NCBI RefSeq assembly: GCF_005405145.1
Contig: NZ_BJDM01000002.1
Coordinates: 62,001-126,000 of the forward strand
DNA from: Paucilactobacillus kaifaensis
GTDB lineage: Bacteria; Bacillota; Bacilli; Lactobacillales; Lactobacillaceae
DNA: 64,000 nt
Reading direction: 5' to 3'
In this document: in pieces, positions 26,663 through 36,470 of the stretch
Numbering within the stretch: the stretch's first letter is position 1
How the letters are laid out: each line of letters opens with the position of its first letter
Translations under genes and position numbers: made by a program
Notes under the pieces: model-generated
What the model was told of the DNA's origin: nothing
Databases searched by the model: none
Seen by the model: the letters and a program-made list of their open reading frames with translations, nothing else

Positions 26663-27676
26663 TTATTCATCAACTGCAATAATTATTTTCCCATGGGCGT
26701 GCCCTGTTTCGGAATATTCTAATGCTGCCTGTGCGTCTGTAAGTGAAAATGTTCGATCAATGATCGGTATTAATTTTTCCTGTTCAATCAATTTGGTCAA
26801 TTGCTCAAGTTCTTTTCCATTAGGTTGCATGAACAAAAAATGATACGAAACATCATACTTGCGCTCTAACCGTGATAGTTTAAGCGTTGCTAGGCCAAAT
26901 AACCATGTCTTTAGCCACCCTAATTTTCGTGCACGCCCAAATTTAGCATCAGGTAAGCCAGATACTGAGACAATCTTGCCACCCGGTTTTAAGATCTTAA
27001 ATGATTTATCGAGTTGACTGCCGCCCAATGTATCAAAGACCATATCATAGTCATGCAAAACATCTTCAAACTGCGCAGTGTGATAATCAATTACTTGATC
27101 TGCACCCAAATCTCTAACTTGTTGTTCATTTTTAGCACTTGCAGTAGTTGCTACATATGCTCCTAAGTTCTTTGCTAGTTGAATTGCAATTGAACCTACG
27201 CCACCAGCGCCCGCTTGAATAAAGACTTTTTGACCGGGTTTCACATTTGCGATATCAACTAAGGCTTGATAACCGGTCAACCCAACTAAAGGAATCGCAG
27301 TTGCTTGCTCAAATGATAAATTGACCGGTTTAAGTGCAATATCAGCTTCATCAACCGCCAAATAATCTGCAAAAGTGCCAATTCTTGCATCGCGGGGCCG
27401 ACCATAGACTTCATCGCCCACTTTAAATTTTGCTACCTGTGCACCAACTTTTACAATTACACCAGCAAAATCCTGACCTAAAGTAAGTGGCATGGTGTGC
27501 TTCACCAGTAACTTAACTTCTCCGTCGCGAGTCTTAGAATCAATTGGATTCACACTTGCAGTTTTGATTGCTACAAGTACATCATTGGCACCAATTTCTG
27601 GCATTGGTACTTGTTTTAAAACAAGTTTAGTGTGACCATATTTTTCAATTTGCATTGCTCTCATTGTTGTATTCAT
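26663..27676 (-). CDS. NADP-dependent oxidoreductase, quinone-oxidoreductase type (MDR)
   Basis: 337 residues, medium-chain reductase without zinc ligands. GroES-like N-terminal domain; Rossmann motif FIQAGAGGVGSIAIQLAK; then TASAKNEQQVRDLGADQVIDY, typical of zeta-crystallin-like quinone or enone reductases using NADPH. Its ATG overlaps the stop of the ArsR-type regulator gene by four bases, so the two are translationally coupled and probably co-regulated. Confidence 0.87.
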   Translation of the reverse strand: MNTTMRAMQIEKYGHTKLVLKQVPMPEIGANDVLVAIKTASVNPIDSKTRDGEVKLLVKHTMPLTLGQDFAGVIVKVGAQVAKFKVGDEVYGRPRDARIGTFADYLAVDEADIALKPVNLSFEQATAIPLVGLTGYQALVDIANVKPGQKVFIQAGAGGVGSIAIQLAKNLGAYVATTASAKNEQQVRDLGADQVIDYHTAQFEDVLHDYDMVFDTLGGSQLDKSFKILKPGGKIVSVSGLPDAKFGRARKLGWLKTWLFGLATLKLSRLERKYDVSYHFLFMQPNGKELEQLTKLIEQEKLIPIIDRTFSLTDAQAALEYSETGHAHGKIIIAVDE

Positions 27677-28011
27677 TTACTCTCATTCTCCTCCGCTAGT
27701 CGTTCAATAATTGCTGCAGTTTGTTGCATAATCGCAAAATTTTTACTTGGCCGAACTGCATAGTAATGTTTAGTTCCATCCTTTCGAATCGAAACTAGCT
27801 GTGCCTCTTTTAAAATTTTTAAATGATGTGACACTGCCGGTCGTGATAAGTGTGTTTGCTCAGTCAGTTGGCCAACTCGTAAACCATCACAACCAGCCTT
27901 CAATAGCGAAACGATAATTGACTGCCGATTTTCGTCCCCTAATGCAACCAAAATCGCTTGGGTTTGTACAAACCCGCGTTCAATCATTTGAAAGTCTTCC
28001 ATTTTCGTCAT
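27673..28011 (-). CDS. ArsR-family HTH transcriptional regulator
   Basis: 112 residues from ATG at 28011 (CGGAGG upstream; the in-frame ATG at 28035 overlaps that site). Winged helix with the ArsR pattern LGDENRQSIIVSLL and recognition helix THLSRPAVSHHLKILKEAQLV. No metal-binding ELCVC motif, so it probably senses something other than a heavy metal or acts by redox change. Four-base overlap with the oxidoreductase gene it most likely controls. Confidence 0.88.
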   Translation of the reverse strand: MTKMEDFQMIERGFVQTQAILVALGDENRQSIIVSLLKAGCDGLRVGQLTEQTHLSRPAVSHHLKILKEAQLVSIRKDGTKHYYAVRPSKNFAIMQQTAAIIERLAEENESK

Positions 28012-28135
28012 CTTAACGTTCCTCCGTTGAAACATTTAAACCTTTTCGATCATTTTACCGTGTTACTTTCAAAATAGCTACATTGATAAGCAAATCGAGA
28101 CAGAGTAATTTTTTTGATAATTAAACCTTTATAGT

Positions 28136-28174
28136 AAAAAAATGTACTAGCTAAAATTTGCCAGTACATTTTTT
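28136..28174 (-). terminator. Terminator of pepN
   Basis: AAAAAATGTACT/AGTACATTTTTT stem around a 13-20 base loop, with a T-run on the minus strand. Confidence 0.8.
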
Positions 28175-28206
28175 ATTGTTTTGAGTTTACTATTTAACGC
28201 CAAAGA

Positions 28207-30741
28207 CTATTCAACAACGGCTGTAATTGCATCATTGACAGCTTGTTTTTCACTTTCAATCAGATCAACTCGACTCTCAATTACTTTAATGTCCATTGTA
28301 ATTTCGCGAGTTAATCCCGGCGTATTTACCTTAGGCTCAAAGAAAGCTTTAAACTCTGCTAAACGTGTTGGTGTGCGGAAAATACCCGCAATTACTGTAA
28401 TATAAGTGGTAAATTCCATGTCACCACCGACAGTATTTTCGAGCCATTGCCAATCATTACGGATCCAATCCCAGGCGGCCTGTTGACCATCATTGTTAGC
28501 CAAGACCCCACGGAACCAAGCTCGCAAATCTTGTGGCTTAATAGTATCCGCGTCTTCAAACTTTTCAATTAATTGTACAATCAACGCATGATCGCTGGTA
28601 CTAGTTAATGCAGTGGCAATGTCAGCTTTAAAACTGGCATCCGATGATTGGCGGTGTGCCGTCAACAATTGATCAAATAATTCAGCACTACCAAAATTTT
28701 TAACTTCATTAGTCAAAATAAAGACCCGAATATCGGCAGGTAAAGCAGCTAGATGATCACTGTTAGTGGTAAATAAATCATGGGCGGCTTTAATCGCTTT
28801 AGCATTTTTAGCATACAGAGCAGCATTTAAAACATATGGACGCGTCAATTGATCATCATTTGATTCACCATTTCGTGGCATCCAGCCTAACCGTTCAACT
28901 TGCGGAGCACTTAATTGGTCAAAGAATGCTCGCAATTGTTTTTCTTCAACAGAATTCGGTTCGACAAACTTTCTCAAATTTAATGCAACCTGATATAACG
29001 CCGCATTAACAATATTTGAGTGACTATTAGCGAAACGTGGTAATAATGGAACAACTGCTGCATACGATATTTGCCGTCCCTCAGCTAATAATCGCAAATC
29101 TTGTAGCATTTGTAACTGCGCAATTGCATCTAACGAATCAATATTAGCTAAAATATCATCAAGTAATGTTTGATCGTATTTGACGATAAAGTGGGAATCA
29201 TTACCTACATTTAGCCGAAATGGTTTGTCAGCATCTTTTCGCAACCATTCATAGTTACCTAAGGTTACATTTTGGTCACTAAAGATTGCTGGTGCCTGTT
29301 CATAATTACTATTCAGCGGAATCTGCCACTGCCGCCCAACTTCCTTTCCTGCACCAATAAAGAACTGTTGTTGCGACAATGTTAATTGGCCATCAATAAC
29401 TGATGCAGTCACTACTGGATACCCAGGTTGTTCGAGCCATGAATTCATAATAGCACCTACATCAAGATTAGATGCAGCCCCTAAAGCCGCCCATAAATCA
29501 GTCCCAGTAGCATTACCATATTGATGAATGGAAAAGTAATTCTTCAGTCCGGTCCGTAAAGCATCATCCCCGATTAAGGCTCGCACCATTACTAGCATTC
29601 GAGCACCCTTAGCATACACAATTGCACCGTCAAACAGTGCATCGATTTCTGCTGGATTTTCCACCTGAACATGAACTGACTGAACTCCATCAGTTGCATC
29701 GCGTTGCAATGCCATCGAGGCTTCAGACGTCTGGAACATTTCCCAGATATGCCAATCAGGTTCAATGGCGTCAATGGCCACGTATTCCATCATATTAGCA
29801 AAACTTTCATTCAACCATAAGTCATCCCACCACTTCATTGTAACTAGATCGCCAAACCATTGGTGCGCTAATTCGTGGGCAATCACAGTGGCAACTAACT
29901 GTTTCGTTTCAAGTGCTGTATTATCAGGATCCAATAACAAGTATGCTTCACGATAAGTTACTAAACCCCAGTTTTCCATTGCGCCGGCTGAAAAGTCAGG
30001 CAATGCCAATTGCCAAGAGTGTGGTAATGGGTATGGTGTTTGGTAGAAATCCTCGTAAAACTCAATCGAACGCTTAGCAATATCCAATGCAAAATCAAGC
30101 TCATTTGCTTTATGTGCTTTAGTACCGAAGACACCAACTTTAACACCACTTTTAGTCGTGGTCTGCTTACTTTGCAAATCGCCAAAAGCAAAGGCAATTA
30201 AGTATGTTGACATCCGAACAGTTGTATCAAAATAGTGCACACCGTCTTCGGTCCGAACTTCAGGCATATTGCTGATAATCGTCTCACCTGGCTGCTCATC
30301 AAACTTAATTGCCAAATCAAATGTAGCCTTGGCCTCTGGTTCATCCACAGATGGAAATGCCTGGCGTGCTGCAGTCGTTTCAAACTGCGTCCCGATAATC
30401 TGCTTTTTAACGCCATTTTCTTCATAATATGACGGATAGATTCCCATCATCGTATCGGTTAATGGGGCGGTATATTTAATAGTAACGTTTATATCTTCAG
30501 CTTTATCAAGCTCAATTCGAATTGCCTCAGTAGCAGAATCAGTTGTAAAGGGAACATCAGCACCATCTGTTTGAACGGATTTGATGTTTAAATCTTTTTG
30601 ATGGATCAAAATCTGATTAGTCTTAGCCTGACCAGTAATAGTTGTGGTACCACTAATTTGCTTAGTTGCGCGGTTAATATCTAAGAAAATATCATAGTGA
30701 TTTGGTTGGAAAGTATCATAAAAATGCGTTGATTCAGTCAT
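28207..30741 (-). CDS. pepN: Aminopeptidase N (M1 family)
   Basis: 844 residues, the normal LAB PepN length. Substrate motif GAMENWG (253-259) and zinc motif HExxH (H289, E290, H293) with the second Glu (E312) in LWLNESFANMMEY. Cytoplasmic zinc aminopeptidase of broad specificity that completes peptide breakdown after uptake. The N-terminal beta domain, catalytic domain and C-terminal helical ERAP-like domain are all present. Stands alone with its own terminator. Confidence 0.96.
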   Translation of the reverse strand: MTESTHFYDTFQPNHYDIFLDINRATKQISGTTTITGQAKTNQILIHQKDLNIKSVQTDGADVPFTTDSATEAIRIELDKAEDINVTIKYTAPLTDTMMGIYPSYYEENGVKKQIIGTQFETTAARQAFPSVDEPEAKATFDLAIKFDEQPGETIISNMPEVRTEDGVHYFDTTVRMSTYLIAFAFGDLQSKQTTTKSGVKVGVFGTKAHKANELDFALDIAKRSIEFYEDFYQTPYPLPHSWQLALPDFSAGAMENWGLVTYREAYLLLDPDNTALETKQLVATVIAHELAHQWFGDLVTMKWWDDLWLNESFANMMEYVAIDAIEPDWHIWEMFQTSEASMALQRDATDGVQSVHVQVENPAEIDALFDGAIVYAKGARMLVMVRALIGDDALRTGLKNYFSIHQYGNATGTDLWAALGAASNLDVGAIMNSWLEQPGYPVVTASVIDGQLTLSQQQFFIGAGKEVGRQWQIPLNSNYEQAPAIFSDQNVTLGNYEWLRKDADKPFRLNVGNDSHFIVKYDQTLLDDILANIDSLDAIAQLQMLQDLRLLAEGRQISYAAVVPLLPRFANSHSNIVNAALYQVALNLRKFVEPNSVEEKQLRAFFDQLSAPQVERLGWMPRNGESNDDQLTRPYVLNAALYAKNAKAIKAAHDLFTTNSDHLAALPADIRVFILTNEVKNFGSAELFDQLLTAHRQSSDASFKADIATALTSTSDHALIVQLIEKFEDADTIKPQDLRAWFRGVLANNDGQQAAWDWIRNDWQWLENTVGGDMEFTTYITVIAGIFRTPTRLAEFKAFFEPKVNTPGLTREITMDIKVIESRVDLIESEKQAVNDAITAVVE

Positions 30742-30923
30742 GAGCTGCCCCTTTCGTTTTCTAACATAAATACATTATACGACTTTGTATCAAAAAAGCA
30801 GCTTATTAACAACCATACAATCTGCTCGCTTTTATTTTAGCAGGGATCAACCCAAAACTGAATTTTTATATGCTATCATATTCTATGTAAGCTTTTCATA
30901 ACAACATTAAGGCGATGATTCTA

Positions 30924-31799
30924 ATGTTACTAGGTAGTATTGAAGCTGGCGGAACAAAGTTCGTTTGTGCCGTTGGTAATGATAGTTATCAAATAATTGA
31001 TAAAATTCAATTCAAAACAACGACTCCAACAGAAACATTACAAAAGGCAGTTGACTATTTCAAAAAATTTGCTGATTTAAAGGCAATTTCAATTGCTTCA
31101 TTTGGACCAATTGAAATCAGAAAGCATGCCCCAAAATATGGCTACATTACAGATACACCTAAGAAAAAGTGGCAAAACATTGATTTTTTAGGCACCTTAA
31201 AACAAAATTTTAATTTACCCATTTATTGGACAACAGATGTTAACGGTTCAGCCTATGGTGAGTACACAATGGCAGTCTTGTTCAATAAACAAATCAATTC
31301 TCTCACCTATTACACAATTGGAACCGGTGTAGGAGCAGGTACAGTTATTAATGGTCAATTTTTAGGTGATACCGGTCATCCCGAAGTTGGTCACATTCGT
31401 TTAAAACGCCATCCGGACGACCTCGACTTTCCAGGAATTTGTCCTTATCACGGCGATTGTCTTGAAGGACTCGTTTGTGGACCAACTTTTGAAGCCCGCA
31501 CTGGGCACAAAGGACAAGACGTTCCACTACAAAATCACACTTGGGATATTATGGCCTATTACGTTGCACAAGCAGCATTGCAAACGACATTAGGAATTCG
31601 TCCAGCTAAAATTATATTCGGTGGTGGGGTTGTATCTGAAGCGTTTTTAGATAAAGTTAGATCACAATTTGACAAATTAATGAACGGTTACATCGACGTT
31701 GGTAATTTAAATGACTACATCACAATGCCCAGTGTTAAAGAAAATGGTTCTGCGACAGTAGGTAATTTTGCTTTGGCACTACGTGAATTAAATAAATAA
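30924..31799 (+). CDS. Fructokinase (ROK family)
   Basis: 291 residues from ATG at 30924; an in-frame ATG at 30915 lies too close to the AAGG site. ROK features: IEAGGTKF ATP loop, YYTIGTGVGAGTVINGQ, and the zinc motif GHIRLKRHPDD...CPYHGDCLEG. Phosphorylates fructose (or mannose) with ATP to fructose-6-phosphate. The sequence resembles ScrK-type fructokinases of LAB. No sugar transporter adjoins it. Confidence 0.88.
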   Translation: MLLGSIEAGGTKFVCAVGNDSYQIIDKIQFKTTTPTETLQKAVDYFKKFADLKAISIASFGPIEIRKHAPKYGYITDTPKKKWQNIDFLGTLKQNFNLPIYWTTDVNGSAYGEYTMAVLFNKQINSLTYYTIGTGVGAGTVINGQFLGDTGHPEVGHIRLKRHPDDLDFPGICPYHGDCLEGLVCGPTFEARTGHKGQDVPLQNHTWDIMAYYVAQAALQTTLGIRPAKIIFGGGVVSEAFLDKVRSQFDKLMNGYIDVGNLNDYITMPSVKENGSATVGNFALALRELNK

Positions 31800-31886
31800 T
31801 TTGCGCTAACTTTTATGCAGGGTTAGTGATTAACAAAAAACATATAGATATAATTTAAGTTCAAGTTCTTTTAATAGGAGCATCAC

Positions 31887-32606
31887 ATGAAAAAACGTAC
31901 TAAAATATTACTGACGACATTTGCAACATTGCTCGCAGTCTTATTTGTTGGCTGGATATATTTGCGTACCCAAATCTACCAGCCATCGCAGGAGGCAGAA
32001 AAGATTGCCAAACAAGCAAAAGACACACGCACTGGTTTGTATTTCAAGAGTGATTCGGCAAAAAAATCAACCATCATCTTTTATCCGGGGGCATTAGTTG
32101 AACCTGCTAGCTATAGTATTTGGGCAAAAAAATTAGCCAATGCCGGCTATCCCGTTTACATTATCAAGTTTCCCATGGATTTAGCTGTCTTATCACCAAA
32201 CAAAGCTAATCAAATTGTAAATAAATCAAATCGTAAATATATTATTGGTGGTCATTCACTTGGCGGTGTGATGGCAAGCCGCTATGCTAAGCAGCATCCC
32301 CAAAAAATTACAGGAATCTTCTTTTTAGCTAGCTATCCGGATAAGAAAGGTAGTTTGAAGTCAATATCTATGCCAGCTTTATCCATTACTGCTAGTCGCG
32401 ATGGTGTTTTGAATCAATCCGCTTATCAAAAAGCAAAGAACCTGTTACCACGAACAACTAAATATGCGCAAATTGCTGGTGGCAACCATGCTGGCTTTGG
32501 AAGTTATGGTACCCAAAAAGGAGACCGCAGCGCTACCATCAGTAACCAAAAACAACAAAATGAAGTAGCTAAGCAGTTAATTAGCTGGTTAAATAAACTA
32601 AATTAG
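31887..32606 (+). CDS. Membrane-anchored alpha/beta hydrolase
   Basis: 239 residues. N-terminal membrane segment (about 7-27), then an alpha/beta hydrolase with nucleophile motif GGHSLGGVMA, the acidic residue probably in ASRDGVLN and His in GGNHAGFGSYG. The domain matches the Abhydrolase_5/'alpha/beta hydrolase family' type; it should work outside the membrane on an unknown ester or amide. Ribosome site AGGAG before the ATG. Confidence 0.82.
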   Translation: MKKRTKILLTTFATLLAVLFVGWIYLRTQIYQPSQEAEKIAKQAKDTRTGLYFKSDSAKKSTIIFYPGALVEPASYSIWAKKLANAGYPVYIIKFPMDLAVLSPNKANQIVNKSNRKYIIGGHSLGGVMASRYAKQHPQKITGIFFLASYPDKKGSLKSISMPALSITASRDGVLNQSAYQKAKNLLPRTTKYAQIAGGNHAGFGSYGTQKGDRSATISNQKQQNEVAKQLISWLNKLN

Positions 32607-32671
32607 TATGCTTAGTATTTACCGCTTCTGCTAATACAGATAAACAGTAGGATTAATTGTTAGACAACAAT

Positions 32672-32719
32672 AAAAGCATGACTACAACTATTAACCATAA
32701 TAATTGTAATCATGCTTTT
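32672..32719. terminator. Bidirectional terminator
   Basis: AAAAGCATGACTACAA/TTGTAATCATGCTTTT stem (one bulge or mismatch) between the convergent hydrolase and nudC genes. Confidence 0.8.
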
Positions 32720-32737
32720 TATATTACTTGCAACAAA

Positions 32738-33586
32738 TTATTTAACTTCGCCGTTTCTAAATGCTGCAATCATGCTCCAAGTTAAGCTCAGCGTGGTATC
32801 GTCGGCTGGAATTTCTTGGCGGTCAAACCACTTTGCTAACGCAAGCTCTGCCTCATCAGAATGATATTCTTCAGTTGTATAAGTATTTTCACCCGTCACA
32901 TCAGCAAAAAAGCCCATCAAAACAGATTGGGAGAATGCCCACGGCTGGCTCTTATAATACCGAATATTTTTAACTTCTAGCCCCGTCTCTTCATAGACTT
33001 CTCTTCTGACTGCATCTTCGAGTGTTTCACCAATCTCAACAAATCCTGCAATTAAGGCAAATCGATCATATCCTTGTGCGTACTTTGTCAGTAAGAGCCG
33101 ATCATCGTTTCTCACCCCAACAATAATGACTGGTGAAATTTTGGGAAAAACTTCCATCCCACAATTCGGACACACTAGTTTGCGTTCATCCGTTGCCTTT
33201 ACCAACTGATGTGCACAGTGACCACAGAAACGATTTTGTAAATACCAGTTGGCCAAATGGGTGGCAGTTGCCATCGCAAACGCAATCCATTTTGGTTCGA
33301 GTGTTCGCAAAACATTTAAATCCTCAAACGTAAACTGATCCTTTTCGACCAATTCAACATCAAAGGCAAAAAAGTTATTATTTTCGATTGATAATAAGTA
33401 ATTTGCTTGATCAATAGCAATGTCATAATGTTGACGCATTACTGTGATTGTAGGAACTTTGACTTCATTTTTATCATGCAGCATCAAAATTTGCCCATTT
33501 TTAATAATTACGGCAAAGTCTGAACCTTGGACCGCTTTAACGCTGTACTGAATATTTAATACATGTGGTGAAATATCTTGAAACAT
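32738..33586 (-). CDS. nudC: NAD+ diphosphatase (NudC)
   Basis: 282 residues. Zinc ribbon CGHC...CPNCG (about 140-165) before a complete Nudix box GFVEIGETLEDAVRREVYEETG and the SQPWAFSQSVLMGF motif that marks NADH pyrophosphatases and mRNA NAD-decapping NudC. Hydrolyses NAD(H) to NMN(H) and AMP, or removes 5'-NAD caps from RNA. Monocistronic by position. Confidence 0.92.
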   Translation of the reverse strand: MFQDISPHVLNIQYSVKAVQGSDFAVIIKNGQILMLHDKNEVKVPTITVMRQHYDIAIDQANYLLSIENNNFFAFDVELVEKDQFTFEDLNVLRTLEPKWIAFAMATATHLANWYLQNRFCGHCAHQLVKATDERKLVCPNCGMEVFPKISPVIIVGVRNDDRLLLTKYAQGYDRFALIAGFVEIGETLEDAVRREVYEETGLEVKNIRYYKSQPWAFSQSVLMGFFADVTGENTYTTEEYHSDEAELALAKWFDRQEIPADDTTLSLTWSMIAAFRNGEVK

Positions 33587-33666
33587 TGCCTCGACCTCTT
33601 TTCACTTAATAAGATACCGCACAATTCGTACTTAAGACAATTTATTCAAAAAAATCCTCAATCATG

Positions 33667-34440
33667 TTAAATTAAATTGTAATATTGTAATCCTCGAATA
33701 ATGCCATGGTCAATGTTACGAGAAGTAATATATTCTGCATACTGTTTAACCTCATCTGATCCATTTTCCATTACCACAGGATGATCAACATATTTCAACA
33801 TTGAAATATCATTAGGTCCATCACCAAATGCATATGTTGGCAACTTAGTTAGCTGAGCTTGATGCAATATTTTAGCTATTCCGTCACGCTTTGAATTCTC
33901 CCTACCGATTACATCAAAACTATACGGTGTGTTGTGATAAAACGAAAGTGTCTCAGAAAATTTACCATAACGAGCGTCTGCTGATGTATTATATACGATC
34001 ATCATTTGAACATCTCGATTTTCGATAAACTCTCTGACTCCTACTTTGGGTAATGCTTCATTAATATATTTATAATTTTTAACAGCTAGATCGGTTACAC
34101 GATTAATTCTATAATCTTGATAATTTAATACCGCCACGGCATCCCCAACTTCTTCAGCAGTTTCAACTAGTTGTGTACACAAAGTTCGTTCCAAATTATG
34201 AACATATATTGGTGAACCATCTAAAACAACATATGAGCCATTCGCTGAAACAATTGTGTTAATTTTAGTTTTATTCAGCACCTCTGGAATTTCATACAAA
34301 CTCCGCCCGGTTGCAATCACTGGCAACACGTCGTTTTGTCTCAACTTTTCAATTGCCGCCACCACTTCGTCATCTACTTTAGTTTCATCATTTAGCAACG
34401 TATGATCCAAGTCAAAAAATACTGCCGCTTTGTATTTCAT
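33667..34440 (-). CDS. HAD-superfamily Cof-type phosphatase
   Basis: 257 residues. Motif I FFDLDHTLL (nucleophile and acid Asp), a C2-type cap, Lys-containing motif III region SKRDGI and motif IV FGDGPNDISML. The Cof/YidA type dephosphorylates sugar phosphates or nucleotides such as FMN or PLP; the substrate is not determinable here. Confidence 0.88.
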   Translation of the reverse strand: MKYKAAVFFDLDHTLLNDETKVDDEVVAAIEKLRQNDVLPVIATGRSLYEIPEVLNKTKINTIVSANGSYVVLDGSPIYVHNLERTLCTQLVETAEEVGDAVAVLNYQDYRINRVTDLAVKNYKYINEALPKVGVREFIENRDVQMMIVYNTSADARYGKFSETLSFYHNTPYSFDVIGRENSKRDGIAKILHQAQLTKLPTYAFGDGPNDISMLKYVDHPVVMENGSDEVKQYAEYITSRNIDHGIIRGLQYYNLI

Positions 34441-34530
34441 TTATTTTCTCCCCATCTTGTTGCAACCACAATTAAAGCAATTAGAAATTGTGATAATTAC
34501 TTACCTAATTATCAATATAGTACCAAAAAA

Positions 34531-34575
34531 AATGAATCACAACATTGAATTTATCAATCAATGTTGTGATTCATT
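34531..34575 (-). terminator. Terminator of the zinc-type dehydrogenase gene
   Basis: Perfect 18-bp stem (34531-34548 with 34558-34575, loop 9), followed on the minus strand by a run of T. Confidence 0.92.
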
Positions 34576-34587
34576 CTATTTATACTT

Positions 34588-35628
34588 TTAAATTTCACTA
34601 ACCTTCAACAATGACTTAATTGCTGTCCGTTGATCCATAGCCTCATAGGCATCTTGGATATGATCAAGATCAAAGCTCTTTGTAAATACCTTGCCGGGGT
34701 TGATTTTTCCACTTAAGACGGCATCTAATAAAATTGCACGGTCATGAGTTGTAACGGCTGCAATTCCACCACGTAAACCGGTATTACGCCAGAATAAATT
34801 GTTTGTATTCATTTCGGGATCTTGTGGAATCCCAACTCGGCCGATCACGGCACCAGGGCGACCAACTTTAACAGCAGTATCAACTGACTGCTCGTTACCA
34901 ACACATTCAAGAACAGCATCAGCACCACCATCAGTTAATTCCATGACACGCTTAACCGCATCATCCCCTCGTTCAGCAACAATATCAGTTGCACCAAACT
35001 CACGAGCTAGTTTTTGTCGATCCTCGTGACGACTCATAGCAATAATTCGCTTAGCGCCACGAAGTTTAGCAGCAATGACACCACATAAACCAACCGCGCC
35101 ATCTCCCATGACGACAACTGTATCGCCCTCCTTAACTTCAGCAGTGGCAGCAGCGTGGTAGCCAGTGGCCATTACATCAGACAGAGTTAATAACGAATTT
35201 AGTTGTTCCTCTGAGTAAGACTTAGGGTCACCAGGGATCTTAACGAGCGCCCAGTCCGCATTGATATAACGTAAATACTCAGCTTGGTAACCATTATTAA
35301 CATTTTCACCGACGTTCATGCAGTCACCATCAAAACCTGCTAGACACGCTGCACAGTGGCCACATCCATGTGTAAATGGAGCAATCACAAAGTCGCCTGC
35401 TTTAACATTCGTTACCTCACTGCCAACTTCTTCAACAATTCCAATTGCTTCGTGACCCACCAGTGAATCTTTAGGCATCTTTTGAATGCCACGGAAGAAC
35501 CACAAGTCTGAACCACAAACACATGCTCGAACAATTCGAATTACAGCATCTGTTGGTTGTTTAATAGTTGGCTTATCAACATCATGAATCTCAACTTTTC
35601 CTGGTTCAATAAAGGCTGTTGCTTTCAT
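34588..35628 (-). CDS. Zinc-dependent alcohol dehydrogenase (threonine-DH/ADH-like)
   Basis: 346 residues. Catalytic-zinc residues in RACVCGSDLWFF and VGHEAIGIVEEVG; a reduced structural-zinc region HGCGHCAACLAGFDGDC; Rossmann motif VMGDGAVGLCGVIAAK followed by SRHEDRQ, whose Arg after strand 2 favours NADP. The N-terminal CVCGSDLWFFRG pattern is common to the putative zinc alcohol dehydrogenases of Lactobacillaceae. Physiological substrate unknown. Single gene with its own terminator. Confidence 0.87.
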   Translation of the reverse strand: MKATAFIEPGKVEIHDVDKPTIKQPTDAVIRIVRACVCGSDLWFFRGIQKMPKDSLVGHEAIGIVEEVGSEVTNVKAGDFVIAPFTHGCGHCAACLAGFDGDCMNVGENVNNGYQAEYLRYINADWALVKIPGDPKSYSEEQLNSLLTLSDVMATGYHAAATAEVKEGDTVVVMGDGAVGLCGVIAAKLRGAKRIIAMSRHEDRQKLAREFGATDIVAERGDDAVKRVMELTDGGADAVLECVGNEQSVDTAVKVGRPGAVIGRVGIPQDPEMNTNNLFWRNTGLRGGIAAVTTHDRAILLDAVLSGKINPGKVFTKSFDLDHIQDAYEAMDQRTAIKSLLKVSEI

Positions 35629-35719
35629 TTATCACATCTCCAAATTCTATTTGTTAATTTGTACACATGATTATCATACACCTTAAAGTACATTCCAGGG
35701 CAAATCTATTTGTTAATTA

Positions 35720-36466
35720 TTACCAAGGTTGATCGGTTGGTCCAACCGTAAACTCGCTAACATTCATATTGTCAGGTTGATCAATTGCAAAAGCGACAAT
35801 ATTTGCAATACTTTCCGGTCCAATTTGGTAAGTATCGTAAAGTTGTGCCATGCCCTCTTTAGATTCCTGATCAGTAATCGTATTGAGTAGTTCTGTTTTG
35901 ATTGCTGCCGGGTAAATGGTCGCCGTACGAATATGTGAACCTTCTTGTGCTGACTCCATTCGCAATACTTCCATCAAATCACGGACAGCCCATTTGGTTG
36001 CACCATAAACGGCACCACCGGGATATGCCTTTAACCCCGCCACAGATGAAGTCGCAATAATATGACCAGACTTTTGTCCTTCGAACGTTGGGAGCACCGC
36101 AGCAATTCCATTCAAAACACCCTTAATATTAACGTCGACCATCTGGTTCCATTCGTTTGTTTTTAAATCAGAAAGAGGTGAATTTGGCATCAATCCGGCA
36201 TTTAAGAAGATAACATCAACGCGTCCAAAAGAGTCCTTAGCTAACTGAACTAGTTGTTCATTATCCTCAGACTTTGTAACATCTGTAACCTGATAGACAG
36301 CTTTTCCACCGGCATTCTTGATTTCATCAGTTAATGCCTGCAATTTATCTTCCCTACGTGCACCTAAAACTAACTGTGCTCCTTTTTTTGCCAATAACTT
36401 TGCCGTTGCTGCACCAATACCGCTTGATGCTCCAGTGATTAAAACAACTTTATTTTGAATACTCAT
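35720..36466 (-). CDS. Short-chain dehydrogenase/reductase
   Basis: 248 residues from ATG at 36466 (AAAGGAGAATAAA upstream). Classical SDR: TGASSGIG cofactor motif, ARRED after strand 2 (Arg, suggesting NADP), NAG in FLNAGLMP, Ser in ATSSVAGLKAYPGG and catalytic YxxxK in YGATKWA. Four bases downstream of the acetyltransferase gene, so one operon, probably controlled by the divergent LysR protein. Confidence 0.9.
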   Translation of the reverse strand: MSIQNKVVLITGASSGIGAATAKLLAKKGAQLVLGARREDKLQALTDEIKNAGGKAVYQVTDVTKSEDNEQLVQLAKDSFGRVDVIFLNAGLMPNSPLSDLKTNEWNQMVDVNIKGVLNGIAAVLPTFEGQKSGHIIATSSVAGLKAYPGGAVYGATKWAVRDLMEVLRMESAQEGSHIRTATIYPAAIKTELLNTITDQESKEGMAQLYDTYQIGPESIANIVAFAIDQPDNMNVSEFTVGPTDQPW

Positions 36467-36470
36467 TATT